Source: Putridiphycobacter sp045110285 (GTDB lineage Bacteria > Bacteroidota > Bacteroidia > Flavobacteriales_D > Crocinitomicaceae). Taken from it: a stretch of DNA of 64,000 bases. This document shows positions 26,914-35,827 of this stretch, in pieces. The notes under the pieces were generated by a model, which did not search any database, was not told where the DNA came from, and saw only the letters and a list, made by a program, of their open reading frames with translations. Within the stretch, counting starts at the first letter, position 1, and each line of letters opens with the position of its first letter. Location of the stretch: positions 1 to 64,000 of the forward strand of contig JBGCGA010000029.1 in the NCBI GenBank assembly GCA_045110285.1. Direction: 5' to 3'. The position numbers were made by a program, and so were the translations under genes.

Positions 26914-26950
26914 TCCCATCCGGCCTTTGGCCACCTTCCCTGGGGGAAGG
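26914..26950. repeat. two adjacent hairpins after pyrG, possible dispersed repeat
   Basis: Directly after pyrG are two GC-rich stems: GGCC-TTT-GGCC (26922-26932) and CCTTCCC-TGG-GGGAAGG (26934-26950). They stand out from the AT-rich surroundings. The layout recalls dispersed bacterial intergenic repeats with a GGCCTTTGGCC core. There is no T-run, so it is not a classic terminator. I saw no second copy in this window. Confidence 0.5.
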
Positions 26951-26994
26951 ATTTACTTTGGAGTAGTTATGTACGACCTTAAACTAGTTGACTA

Positions 26995-27381
26995 CTAAAT
27001 TTTTCGATACTTGATTTTAAGCGAACCTCCCAATGATGCGAAGGGATAGGTAATAATTATTTCGCCGTCAGTTAAAGTAAACTCAAATATTGCCATACAA
27101 CCATTCACTACAATTGAACTATCAGTAATAAAATACTCACCCACAGATTCATTAACAGCACTAGTATCGTAATTACACAATAATCCGTTTGACCAGATCT
27201 TCCCTTTTCGCCTAAATTCAATTATTCTGTCACTTTCAACAGGACTAAAATCGGCACTACCCCATTGGCCATTTGTCATTTCAACTAACTGATACGCTCC
27301 TAGTATTGTTCTTTCTTCTTTACTACATGAGGTAATGATAAGGATTAGTAGACAGTTGCAGAATATATTTTTAAAAGTCAT
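26995..27381 (-). CDS. small lipocalin-like lipoprotein
   Basis: The 128-aa protein has a lipoprotein signal (lipobox LIITSC, Cys about residue 19) followed by a short beta-rich domain beginning ILGAYQLVEM and ending SLKIKYRKI. The pattern fits the small lipocalin-like domains common in Bacteroidota, but I could not confirm the family. It is a diverged paralogue of the next gene on the same strand (27503-27883), with the same start (GxYxLVE) and the same last residues (KYRKI). Its function is unknown. Confidence 0.78.
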   Translation of the reverse strand: MTFKNIFCNCLLILIITSCSKEERTILGAYQLVEMTNGQWGSADFSPVESDRIIEFRRKGKIWSNGLLCNYDTSAVNESVGEYFITDSSIVVNGCMAIFEFTLTDGEIIITYPFASLGGSLKIKYRKI

Positions 27382-27502
27382 AGTTTCTTTTTTGCTATAG
27401 AAAATTTCAGCTAGGAATCATGTAAATCTACCACACAAATGACATCTAGCTAGCGCTTCTTGGAGCAGCTAAATCATTAAGGCGTGAGTTAAGAACTTAT
27501 TT

Positions 27503-27883
27503 TTAAATCTTTCGGTACTTTGCTTTACAAGCTTCAATGCATGGATAGTAGATTATCAATTCATCATTATTGAAGCTAAATGTTAGATCGAAATTGCAAC
27601 TGTCGGCGTAAATGGTTGTGTCTGCAACTGAATAGGTTCCCTCATAGGTGAAAGAGTTAGAATCGGCTACTGAACAAATATCTCCAGTAGACACAAAGTC
27701 GCCATTACTTTTTAATTCCAAAGTTTTGCTGATTGAGGTAGACTCAAAAACTCCACTGCCGTCGCCAGGATCTAATAAAAGTTCTACTAATTCGTATTTT
27801 CCTATAATCTGAGATTCAATATCCTCTTTATTACAAGACACTAGAGTTGCCAAAATGGCTAGACTAAAAAATATTGTTTTCAT
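27503..27883 (-). CDS. small lipocalin-like lipoprotein, paralogue of the neighbour
   Basis: With the ATG at 27883 this is a 126-aa lipoprotein, MKTIFFSLAILATLVSC onward; the frame extends upstream to a TTG at 27913, but that would bury the signal peptide. The mature part starts IIGKYELVELLLD and ends CKAKYRKI, matching the paralogue 120 bp downstream. Extra cysteines (about four after the lipidated one) suggest disulfides. Function is unknown. Confidence 0.78.
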   Translation of the reverse strand: MKTIFFSLAILATLVSCNKEDIESQIIGKYELVELLLDPGDGSGVFESTSISKTLELKSNGDFVSTGDICSVADSNSFTYEGTYSVADTTIYADSCNFDLTFSFNNDELIIYYPCIEACKAKYRKI

Positions 27884-28123
27884 AATTTTTTTTTTTATGA
27901 TGCTAATATTCAAATATCGGTTGCATCAATTGAAAAAAAATGGATGAGCGCTCCTAAATCAACTGCAGTCGAGTCTTATCTAACTCAAAAAAGGTCGACT
28001 ACCTAAATCTTAAGTCTTTACAATCATAATCACTAAATTCAAATCGCTGAACAATCAGTCCTAAGTCTTATGTCCTCAAGTCGAAAGCCGTGTGGTTGTA
28101 AATCATTTCATCCTGAATCACCC

Positions 28124-29257
28124 TCACTCCAATCCTACCCACCATTGGTCAAACTTCTGGTTGGGATTGTTTAAATTCACTAACTCACCAATTAAGGGCG
28201 TGATCAAGGGGATATTGAAAGATTCATTTAATCTGGTGACTTCTTTTAATGGCTCATCCCAAGGGTGACTTGACAGTGGGAATTTTGAGGAATGGACTGG
28301 TAGAATTCGTTTGGCACCTAAATCTTTTCCGGCTTGTAAAACTTGGTTTGGCGTATGGTGAATGTATGGCCAAGCTGGGTTGTACTGACCGTTTTCGAGA
28401 ATGGCCAGATCGAACGGGCCGTGTTTGGCACCAATTTCGGCGTAATGGGTATCGTAACCGCTATCTCCGCCTAAAAAGAGTCTGGTTTCTGGCGTTTTAA
28501 TGACATAAGACACCCACAAGGTATTATTTCTCTTTAAACCTCTGCCTGAAAAATGGCGACAAGGTTCTATAAATACATCAAAATTGGGGGCAATATTGAC
28601 GAAATCGTGCCAGTCTTTTTCAATGATGATGGATTTGTCATAACCCCATTCTTCAAAATGCGCTCCTACGCCCAACCCACAAATCACTTTTGCTATTTTC
28701 GCTTTCAATGCCAATAAGGTTTGGTAATCGACATGGTCGTAATGGTCGTGTGAAATAAGCAATACATCAATGTCGGGAAAATCGTCTGCTGTGTAAACAT
28801 CCGTTCCTTCAAATGCTTTCATAGAGCCTGGAATGGGTGACGCATTGCCGCTAAAAATAGGATCGACTAAAATATGCTGACCATTGAGCTTGATGTAATA
28901 CGAAGAATGGCCAAACCAAATTAATACATTACTATCAGCAGGAATGGCTTTAATATCTATTTTTTTAGAAGGAATAGTATCGACTGGTTTGGTTCGGGGA
29001 TAAGTTTTAAATAGAAAATTGTACATTATACTACCCATAGAATGGCCTTCTGCCAGTTGCGGCGTATGGTGTAAATTTTGAAATTGCCCATCTCTATAGT
29101 TAGGCGATTTTTCTATCATTGCTAACCTTTCTCCTGCCGGATTTTGACCAAATTTAGTCTGGCGCATATAAAAGAAAACCACGATTACGAAAAGTAATAC
29201 AAGAGACACTATAGCAATCATCATCCGTTTTAAAATTTTAAATAGTCTACTTTTCAC
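28124..29257 (-). CDS. membrane-anchored MBL-fold metallo-hydrolase
   Basis: The 377-aa protein has an N-terminal membrane anchor (about 11-31) and a metallo-beta-lactamase domain with the zinc motif ISHDHYDHVDY (HxHxDH, about 173-180). Later metal ligands are GGDSGYD and the His of LPVHSSKF. ILVDPIFSGNASPIPG and FGHSSYYIKLNG resemble the UlaG/NAPE-PLD-like branch, whose members act on phosphodiesters or lactones. The substrate here is not known. The start is a GTG at 29257; an ATG at 29224 is an alternative that would shorten the N-terminal basic stretch. Confidence 0.87.
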   Translation of the reverse strand: MKSRLFKILKRMMIAIVSLVLLFVIVVFFYMRQTKFGQNPAGERLAMIEKSPNYRDGQFQNLHHTPQLAEGHSMGSIMYNFLFKTYPRTKPVDTIPSKKIDIKAIPADSNVLIWFGHSSYYIKLNGQHILVDPIFSGNASPIPGSMKAFEGTDVYTADDFPDIDVLLISHDHYDHVDYQTLLALKAKIAKVICGLGVGAHFEEWGYDKSIIIEKDWHDFVNIAPNFDVFIEPCRHFSGRGLKRNNTLWVSYVIKTPETRLFLGGDSGYDTHYAEIGAKHGPFDLAILENGQYNPAWPYIHHTPNQVLQAGKDLGAKRILPVHSSKFPLSSHPWDEPLKEVTRLNESFNIPLITPLIGELVNLNNPNQKFDQWWVGLE

Positions 29258-29329
29258 CAGCCTTTTTTAGTTAAAAATAAGTGGGCAAAAGTACGGATAA
29301 TTAAAGCTGGAATACGATAAATATTCATT

Positions 29330-29509
29330 TTACATCTTGTATATTATTCCGGACACTGCAGAAAGCATATCAATACAATCCAATATAAATTCGTCGTTGA
29401 CTGCTACCAATATTTGCACTTCAGACACATCTCCTTCTTCAAAAAAGGATTCTGCATAAGGTTTTAAATTAAATGGTATGGATTCTTTTTCTTTGCCAGT
29501 CAGATAAGG
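29330..29509 (-). pseudogene. possible gene remnant, 59 open codons without a start
   Basis: On the minus strand an open frame runs from just after a TAG at 29510-29512 to a TAA at 29330-29332. It has protein-like composition (PYLTGKEKESIPFNLKPYA near its start, then acidic residues, then ILVAVNDEFILD). It has no good start codon and lies in the same frame as, but after the double stop of, the T9SS protein gene upstream. It could be the tail of a lost gene or chance in AT-rich DNA. Confidence 0.3.
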
Positions 29510-29512
29510 CTA

Positions 29513-30424
29513 TTAATACTTAACCAATTTCTTTGATTCTATACCTTCAACATTCTTAATATACATGATATAGACTCCAGCTGGCAGAAATGACAGATCA
29601 TAAGTATTGTTTCCTAATGTAAGATGATCAGAGTACACTATTTTACTGCTTAAATTTTGAACTGTAAAGGTTGGTGAATCAGTTTTATCATATTGTACTG
29701 TAATTTTATTTTCGAAAGGATTTGGATAAATTAAGTGTTTGGCATAGTCTGCGGGATTAAAAATACAAGGATCAAAGCCCAAACTGTACTGGAATAATTT
29801 CGCACCATTTGCAGTTGCATAAGTTAGTCGAGGGCAACCATCTAATTCCACAATATGATACAACAAACCTAAACTTAAGTCTCCAATCCCTTCAACCCAA
29901 ACAATTTCTTTTAATTGACATATTTGCCTTTGTAAACCAATTAATCGGATTAGTTTCCTGTATTCTCCTGCTATTTCAACGGAATCAACCGATTCTACAG
30001 TTAATGTATCAATGGCGTCTTGTCCTAAAAAAGTGTGGTTAAATTGAAAACTATCTCCTACTACCAAATTAAAATCATAAAGTAGCTGCATTGAATCTTC
30101 GTGAATTCCGTAAAAAAGTTTCTTATCACTGTAATGTATCAACCCTTCCGCCCTTAATTTCAAATTTATATAATCGGTCGTAGGTGAAGGAGTATCATAT
30201 TGGACTTGAATTTTCTGGTATTCCTTACTATCAATTAAAGTATCTTTAATTACTGAGGTATATTCGTCTAAACAAAGATGGTAGGCCGTTCCGGCACCTG
30301 TAGAAACTAAATTTCTACTTTTTACTATCCAAAATGCATCATTCGTAGTAAATATTTGTGAAAAAACAGAACCAGCCGATAAAATAAAGGAAAAAAGTAA
30401 CAGTATTTTTCGAAAGTTTACCAT
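29513..30424 (-). CDS. T9SS type A sorting domain protein of unknown function
   Basis: I start this at the ATG at 30424 (303 aa); the frame also has a TTG at 30436. A signal peptide ends at about GSVFSQ. The middle (about 25-225) is a beta-rich domain with no motif I know. The C-terminal 75 residues are a T9SS sorting domain: LIYPNPFENKITVQY, then FLPAGVYIMYIKNVEG and SKKLVKY. The protein should be secreted through the type IX system and attached to the surface or released. It is divergent from the neighbouring T9SS serine hydrolase gene, 140 bp away. Confidence 0.85.
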   Translation of the reverse strand: MVNFRKILLLFSFILSAGSVFSQIFTTNDAFWIVKSRNLVSTGAGTAYHLCLDEYTSVIKDTLIDSKEYQKIQVQYDTPSPTTDYINLKLRAEGLIHYSDKKLFYGIHEDSMQLLYDFNLVVGDSFQFNHTFLGQDAIDTLTVESVDSVEIAGEYRKLIRLIGLQRQICQLKEIVWVEGIGDLSLGLLYHIVELDGCPRLTYATANGAKLFQYSLGFDPCIFNPADYAKHLIYPNPFENKITVQYDKTDSPTFTVQNLSSKIVYSDHLTLGNNTYDLSFLPAGVYIMYIKNVEGIESKKLVKY

Positions 30425-30564
30425 TTCAACAGACAATACGTTTCCTGAATCAAATTAGTTGGTTATCATCTATTAAAATTAAATACTGCAATGATTTTGT
30501 ATTTAATTTATCCTTTCATTAAACCTTTTCAATTACTTTTAGTCCAAGTTTAAATCTGACAATT

Positions 30565-31872
30565 ATGAAATCTGTACTACAATTATTAGTTGCTGTTTTT
30601 TTTACTTCAAATACGAATGCTCAAAACCTATATTTTCCGCCAATTAGTGGAAATGATTGGGATACCACCTCCCTTTCCGATTTGGGTTGGTGTAGCGACC
30701 AATTACCACCACTTTATGACTTTTTAGAAGCCGGTAATTCCAAAGCTTTTATTGTTTTAAAAGACGGAAAAATAGTGATTGAAAAATACTTTGGCACTTT
30801 TACACAAGACAGTTTATGGTACTGGGCTTCGGCAGGAAAAACTTTAACCGCTTTTATGGTGGGAAAAGCGCAAGAAGATGGGTATTTATCGATTTCCGAT
30901 ACAACATCAGCTCATTTAGGAACAGGATGGACCAGCTTGACGAGCGCTCAAGAAGAAAAAATTACAGTCCGCAACCAGTTAGCTATGACAAGTGGCTTAG
31001 ACGACGGAAGCGGAAATGTAGATTGTACATTGCCTAGCTGCCTCACTTATTTAGCAGACCCCGGAACCAGATGGTCCTACCACAATGCACCATATACCCT
31101 ATTACAAGAGGTTGTAACCGCAGCTTCTAGCCTGAACTTTAATAGCTATATGAACACAGCTTTAAAAACTCCAACTGGCATGGATGGTTTATTTGTGCCT
31201 ATAGGCAGTTATAACCGTGTCTACTTTTCGAAACCTCGCAGCATGGCACGTTTTGGTTTACTGATGCTCAATAATGGGAATTGGAATGGGACACAAGTAA
31301 TGAACGACTTGACTTACCTGAACGACATGGTGACGCCTTCTCAAACCATTAATAATGCCTATGGCTACTTATGGTGGTTGAATGGGCAGTCCTCTTTTAT
31401 GTTGCCGCAAACTCAATTTGTGTTTTCTGGACAACCGCTCCCGAGCGCTCCAGCGGATGTATATTCAGCCTTAGGCAAAAACGGACAAATATTAAATGTT
31501 TCTCCAAGTAATAACCTAGTTGTGGTAAGAATGGGAAATAACCCTGACAATAGCTTTGTACCAATTTTATATTGCGACACTATGTGGCAAAAATTAAATG
31601 CCGTAATGTGCGGGACAGTCAACATCAATCAAAGTGATAAAGAACTGGATTTTATGATCTATCCAAACCCTGCAACCGATCTAGTGACTATTAAATCAAC
31701 TGCGCCTGCAAAGCAAATTCAAATCGTTAATTCAGTGGGGCAGATTGTAAAAACTATTGTCGGTAGCGAACAAAATACCATTTTAAGTTTACAAGGACTA
31801 CCGCGCGGTGTATACTTTGCTCGCGTAGATTTACATGAAGGTCAGATTGTAAAAAAAATAATACTTGAGTAA
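30565..31872 (+). CDS. secreted serine hydrolase (beta-lactamase fold) with T9SS sorting domain
   Basis: The 435-aa protein has a signal peptide (1-19), a class C beta-lactamase-like domain (about 30-345) and a T9SS C-terminal domain (about 360-435: MIYPNPATDLVTIKS ... GLPRGVYFARVD ... IVKKIILE). The catalytic SxxK tetrad is SAGK in YWASAGKTLTAF, and YHN in WSYHNAPYTLL is the Tyr motif. Such enzymes are often esterases or peptidases rather than true beta-lactamases. It is alone on the plus strand and divergent from another T9SS protein. Confidence 0.9.
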   Translation: MKSVLQLLVAVFFTSNTNAQNLYFPPISGNDWDTTSLSDLGWCSDQLPPLYDFLEAGNSKAFIVLKDGKIVIEKYFGTFTQDSLWYWASAGKTLTAFMVGKAQEDGYLSISDTTSAHLGTGWTSLTSAQEEKITVRNQLAMTSGLDDGSGNVDCTLPSCLTYLADPGTRWSYHNAPYTLLQEVVTAASSLNFNSYMNTALKTPTGMDGLFVPIGSYNRVYFSKPRSMARFGLLMLNNGNWNGTQVMNDLTYLNDMVTPSQTINNAYGYLWWLNGQSSFMLPQTQFVFSGQPLPSAPADVYSALGKNGQILNVSPSNNLVVVRMGNNPDNSFVPILYCDTMWQKLNAVMCGTVNINQSDKELDFMIYPNPATDLVTIKSTAPAKQIQIVNSVGQIVKTIVGSEQNTILSLQGLPRGVYFARVDLHEGQIVKKIILE

Positions 31873-31891
31873 ATCTGCCTAACCACCGATC

Positions 31892-32680
31892 TTATTTCTC
31901 GTTTTTCAATTTTTTTAGTGCTTTAATAAGGTCAGATGGTTCAGCTCTATTTCTGTAATCGGCATCTAAAAAAGCAAACTTTATTATTTTGTCTTTGCCA
32001 ATGATATAGGTTGCCGCCAATGGTAGTTCATTACTTGTGCTTCCGTTGTACTGACTTAATCCAAAACCGTTTTCATATAAGTCGCCGACATCATTTGTGA
32101 GCTTAAAGACCAAATTGTATTGTTTAGCCACTTGATTATCAATATCTGACAAAATTTGAAAATCGAGGTTATTTTTTTCTGAAGTAGATATTGAAGAATC
32201 TGGCAGCTCTGGTGTTAAGGCCAAAAGGTTTGCACCATACTTTTTAAATGCCGACAAACTTCCTTGCATTGCATTCAGTGTCATATTACAATAAGGGCAC
32301 CATCCACCGCGGTACCACATTAAGATTATTGGTCCATTTTCTAATTCGGCATATAAACTTACTTGTTCTCCTTTTGCACTAGTTAAAGAAAAGTCAGGCG
32401 CAGTATCTCCTATTTGAAAAGCGGAATCTACTACCCTATTATCTACTACGGACTGAATTCCAGCGGCGTATTTCTCCTTCTTCTCATCCGAAGCTACCTC
32501 TTCAAATTTTGCTTTTTTAGCATCTAATACAGATTTTAATGTGCTAATTTTTTCTTCTTTCATGTTTATATCTTCCGATACTTCCGATAGAATCTCTTGT
32601 TTATGATTTGATGGTTGTGTTGAATTGCATCCAATAAAGATTGCAGTTAGAGCGAGTAAACATGTATAGGTTAATTTCAT
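31892..32680 (-). CDS. redoxin-domain lipoprotein (AhpC/TSA-like)
   Basis: The 262-aa protein begins MKLTYTCLLALTAIFIGC, a lipoprotein signal; an extra ATG six bases upstream (32686) is the alternative start. A helical, Lys/Glu-rich linker (about 20-85) precedes a thioredoxin-fold domain starting IGDTAPDFSL. The active site is WYRGGWCPYC (CxxC), as in AhpC/TSA-related redoxins. It would act in the cell envelope on peroxides or thiols. It lies 91 bp downstream of another thioredoxin-fold gene on the same strand. Confidence 0.88.
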   Translation of the reverse strand: MKLTYTCLLALTAIFIGCNSTQPSNHKQEILSEVSEDINMKEEKISTLKSVLDAKKAKFEEVASDEKKEKYAAGIQSVVDNRVVDSAFQIGDTAPDFSLTSAKGEQVSLYAELENGPIILMWYRGGWCPYCNMTLNAMQGSLSAFKKYGANLLALTPELPDSSISTSEKNNLDFQILSDIDNQVAKQYNLVFKLTNDVGDLYENGFGLSQYNGSTSNELPLAATYIIGKDKIIKFAFLDADYRNRAEPSDLIKALKKLKNEK

Positions 32681-32777
32681 TATCATTCTTTATTAATCGT
32701 TGAGTTCCAAATGTAATAAACTATGCGCTGTATTTATACGCAGATATTCTATACTTTTTCTTTTCAAATAGTATAAT

Positions 32778-33329
32778 CTATTCCCATTTTATATTGCAGC
32801 CCATACTTGGCCACTGCTCGCTATCTACAATTCCACCAGCTAAAATAGTATCTAAAGCGCTTGCAATGTCAGCACCAGTGGCTTGCCCAATATTAGGTCG
32901 TGTTTCATCAAAACGACCTCTATAAACACATTTTAATGCGTCATCAAACACAAAAAAATCAGGTGTACATTCAGCTTTGTAGGCTTTAGCAACTTCCTGC
33001 GTTTTATCATATAAATATGGAAATGGGTATTGTTCCTTTTTTGCCTGTTTCGCCATGTATTCAGGTCCGTCTTGCGGATGAGTTTTTACACTGTTACTGC
33101 TAATAGCTATGAATTGAATTCCTTTTGCTTGGTATTCATTTGCAACCTTAACCAAAGCTGAATTAATGTGAAGCACAAATGGACAATGATTACAAATAAA
33201 AGCAATCACTGTTGCTTTGTCCGTCTTTAAATCATCTAATGACAATTCACTACCTGAAATGGTGTCTAATAATTTAAAATCTGGAGCTTTTGTCCCCAAA
33301 TCCATCATGTTTGATTCTACCAGTGACAT
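32778..33329 (-). CDS. thioredoxin-family protein (redoxin type)
   Basis: The 183-aa protein without a clear signal peptide has a peroxiredoxin/thioredoxin fold: LGTKAPDFKLLDTISG, then the CxxC site AFICNHCPFV (C46 and C49), then FIAISSNSVKTHPQDGP and CTPDFFVFD with the cis-Pro. This is the widespread group annotated as thioredoxin family protein, of undefined partner. It sits between a TonB-domain lipoprotein gene (11 bp upstream) and the redoxin lipoprotein, all on the minus strand. Confidence 0.9.
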   Translation of the reverse strand: MSLVESNMMDLGTKAPDFKLLDTISGSELSLDDLKTDKATVIAFICNHCPFVLHINSALVKVANEYQAKGIQFIAISSNSVKTHPQDGPEYMAKQAKKEQYPFPYLYDKTQEVAKAYKAECTPDFFVFDDALKCVYRGRFDETRPNIGQATGADIASALDTILAGGIVDSEQWPSMGCNIKWE

Positions 33330-33340
33330 ATTTACTTTTT

Positions 33341-34333
33341 TTAACCTAGTCTTAATTTAACAGGTATGGTGTACCTAACTTTTACGGGCTTACCAGCCTG
33401 AATGCCTGGTTGTTCCCAATTGGGCATCATACTTATTACCCGATCACATTCATCTGCAACTGCTTGACATAAACCTCTAATTACCTCTACCTCCGTCACG
33501 GATCCGTCCTTATCAACAACAAATTCGATATAGGCAGTACCTTGTATATTAAATTCTCGAGCTATTGAAGGATAGTTAAAATTTTGACCTATAAACCTGC
33601 TTATTCCTCTACTTTCGCAAAATGGATCAATTTCTAACAAGCTGTCACTGCATACCGTAAAACTAGGAACTACTTCACTGAATTGAGAATCGGTTTCGTT
33701 ATTTGATAAAGTGTCAGATTCTGAGTCTGAATTGTTTGTATTTATCCTCACTTTACTAAAAATAGTATCCGCCTTATAAATTCCTTTAAAATCAATATTA
33801 CCTATGGTATCGTAGGTCGAAAATTTTCCTTCTCTTACATTATCTGTATAGAAGTACTGGCCTTCTAATCTCCCTTTTTCATCAAAGGAATACCAAACTC
33901 CTTCTTTGTCTCCATTTTCATAATTCCCTGAATCACTGCACACATTTAATCGGTGGTAATATGTTCTCCAAACACTGTCTTTTTCTCCATTTTTAAAATA
34001 ACCATCATTTAATTTTGATCCATCATCATACCACTCTTGTGATTTTCCATTTTTTATTGATGCTTTTTTTGTTTTATATGTAAACAATGAAGTAATCTGT
34101 TTTTTTTCAGGAAAAAAAGTCCTTACAACATATTCTCCTTTCAAATTAACAGCTGTCATATAGTGGTACCATGAATTCACCTCTGTTTCACCTTCAGCTA
34201 AATACGTGCGATAATTTCCTTTAAATTCTTCGGCAGTATTAGTGTAATGTTTTGCTGCTTCTTCAGTGTAGTTAAACGAAGAACCGCAACTTGCTAGTAA
34301 CACTATAGCAGTGAATAAAATAAAAATTTTCAT
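33341..34333 (-). CDS. lipoprotein with MORN/YwqK-like repeats and a TonB C-terminal domain
   Basis: The 330-aa protein has a lipobox (LLASC, Cys about 16). Its middle (about 95-190) has repeats such as SQEWYDDGSKLNDGYF, GNYENGDKEGVWYSFDE and REGKFSTYDTIG, the YwqK/MORN-type pattern. The C-terminal 90 residues are a TonB domain: FNYPSIAREFNIQGTAYIEF, then DGSVTEVEVIRG and VRYTIPVKLRLG. Energy transducer TonB proteins are normally anchored by a helix, so a lipid anchor is unusual. It overlaps nothing and is 11 bp upstream of the thioredoxin gene. Confidence 0.87.
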   Translation of the reverse strand: MKIFILFTAIVLLASCGSSFNYTEEAAKHYTNTAEEFKGNYRTYLAEGETEVNSWYHYMTAVNLKGEYVVRTFFPEKKQITSLFTYKTKKASIKNGKSQEWYDDGSKLNDGYFKNGEKDSVWRTYYHRLNVCSDSGNYENGDKEGVWYSFDEKGRLEGQYFYTDNVREGKFSTYDTIGNIDFKGIYKADTIFSKVRINTNNSDSESDTLSNNETDSQFSEVVPSFTVCSDSLLEIDPFCESRGISRFIGQNFNYPSIAREFNIQGTAYIEFVVDKDGSVTEVEVIRGLCQAVADECDRVISMMPNWEQPGIQAGKPVKVRYTIPVKLRLG

Positions 34334-34471
34334 GCCTTAAATTTAGTTATTTTTAATGGAGTGAATGGAAATTTGATACTACTGTAGAATACTTGATGCA
34401 GTTATTCATTTGATGACTGATTAAATATTATTGTAAAAAATCATCCTACTAAACAGTGAGTAATACTATCA

Positions 34472-35257
34472 TTACTGCCCTTGATACTGCACACCATTAC
34501 TAGACGGCTCACTTAAATCAATCCAAAAAATGGATATCTTTTCGCTTTCCTCCATTTGTCCATTTCCATTTTTATCGTGCTTTGCAAATACATACATAAA
34601 ATCATTTGCAGAGTCATACTCAGAGCTCATAACAGAGTATTCTTTTGGTACCAAAAGCTTTTTATTGATTCCGTTTATATCAAAATAGTAGAACCTGCGT
34701 AAATCTTTAGCATTAATATATCCATCTTTATTCGAGTCTTCGTCGTAAACGGAAGCCATATAATATTGACGATTGACTGGTTGAAAATTTAGGGTATCTT
34801 TTTCAAACGTTGGATAGTAAAACGTTTTAATTAGTACAGGCTTATCGAACAACCTATTTTCCTGATGTAGCTCATTATTGTAATGAGATACGTTTACAAA
34901 ATTATAGCCATACATGGCTTCAAACCCTGGCATAAAATTCTCATGCCAATTGTTTCCATCCGAATAATCGGTATAATAATCACTATGAAAAGAATTTGAG
35001 CCTGTATATGGTCGATTCGTTTTATGATGATAATTTACTTTGTAAACAGGTGTAATTCTATGCGCTGGATTATTAGTTAGCAAAACATTTCGAGGACGAG
35101 TTTCAAGATTGACAATGTCAATATCTAAGCCCACCACTTTCTTTCCATTTTCATCAACCGTAATTTCATTGACCTGGAATCCTTTTTTTTCCGTTTTACT
35201 TTCGGAGCAACTTGTGGCCCAAATTGCTAATGCGATTAATAAAATTATTTTGTTCAT
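34472..35257 (-). CDS. lipoprotein with two EF-hand-like calcium loops
   Basis: The 261-aa protein has a lipobox (WATSC, Cys about 17). Two segments match EF-hand/dockerin-type loops: DSNKDGYINAKDL (about 175-187) and DKNGNGQMEESEK (about 232-244). The first half, rich in Tyr, His and Asn, has no motif I know. Calcium binding is a reasonable inference from the loop spacing D-x-N/D-x-D/N-G. Function is unknown. It is on the same strand as the TonB-domain lipoprotein, 138 bp upstream of it. Confidence 0.78.
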   Translation of the reverse strand: MNKIILLIALAIWATSCSESKTEKKGFQVNEITVDENGKKVVGLDIDIVNLETRPRNVLLTNNPAHRITPVYKVNYHHKTNRPYTGSNSFHSDYYTDYSDGNNWHENFMPGFEAMYGYNFVNVSHYNNELHQENRLFDKPVLIKTFYYPTFEKDTLNFQPVNRQYYMASVYDEDSNKDGYINAKDLRRFYYFDINGINKKLLVPKEYSVMSSEYDSANDFMYVFAKHDKNGNGQMEESEKISIFWIDLSEPSSNGVQYQGQ

Positions 35258-35428
35258 ATACGTTGTTTAAAGTAGCTTTTCTTTCTTGTAACGTTTCGAA
35301 TGTAATCATAAAATGAGGTTATTATACTGAAAACAAGAAGACAGTTATCAAAATTTATGAACCATTTTGAAAAACAGAAGATTCGAATGCAATGAAATTG
35401 TGCAGTGTATCTATGCTAACAACTTTAA

Positions 35429-35827
35429 CTATGAAATAATTACATTTTCTGCTCGTTTCAATCCAATTATTGTTAGTACGCCCATTGGTAGAAAAAGAAT
35501 CCACTGCGGAACTAATAGTCCATAGTACAAACTAGCAATTATAGACGGGATGCAGAATGCTAAATTTAAATAACCGACTAGCTTTATCAATTGCAAGTTA
35601 ATGGCATATTTTTTTCCAAAACCTGCTGCCAATAAAATATATGAAGTTGCTAGCAACACAATAGTTACCATATGCCAAGCGCCCAGTAATTGCGAACTCT
35701 TTTCAATAATTAGTGAAGTTTCCATCATTGGGTCAACCAAATCTATTTGCCCACCTATAAGATGCAAAAAGAACGTGAAAAGATTTAGGGCTCCTGCAAG
35801 AATCCAGAATACATTTTTAGTTTTCAT
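35429..35827 (-). CDS. small four-helix membrane protein next to a TetR regulator
   Basis: The 132-aa protein has four predicted helices and short loops (for example HLIGGQIDLVDPMME between helices one and two). I do not recognise a family. Its start overlaps the end of the upstream tetR gene by 11 bp, so the two are translated together. It is a plausible target of, or partner to, that regulator. Confidence 0.78.
   Translation of the reverse strand: MKTKNVFWILAGALNLFTFFLHLIGGQIDLVDPMMETSLIIEKSSQLLGAWHMVTIVLLATSYILLAAGFGKKYAINLQLIKLVGYLNLAFCIPSIIASLYYGLLVPQWILFLPMGVLTIIGLKRAENVIIS

Noticed and set aside
27914..28123. AAGTCTTA-like short repeats in the gap before the MBL-fold gene
   Set aside because: Copies are short, imperfect and irregularly spaced; no structure or coding potential follows.
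30565..31872. T9SS serine hydrolase as an antibiotic resistance beta-lactamase
   Set aside because: SxxK and YxN occur in many esterases and peptidases; the T9SS tail and lack of class-specific residues do not support a resistance role.
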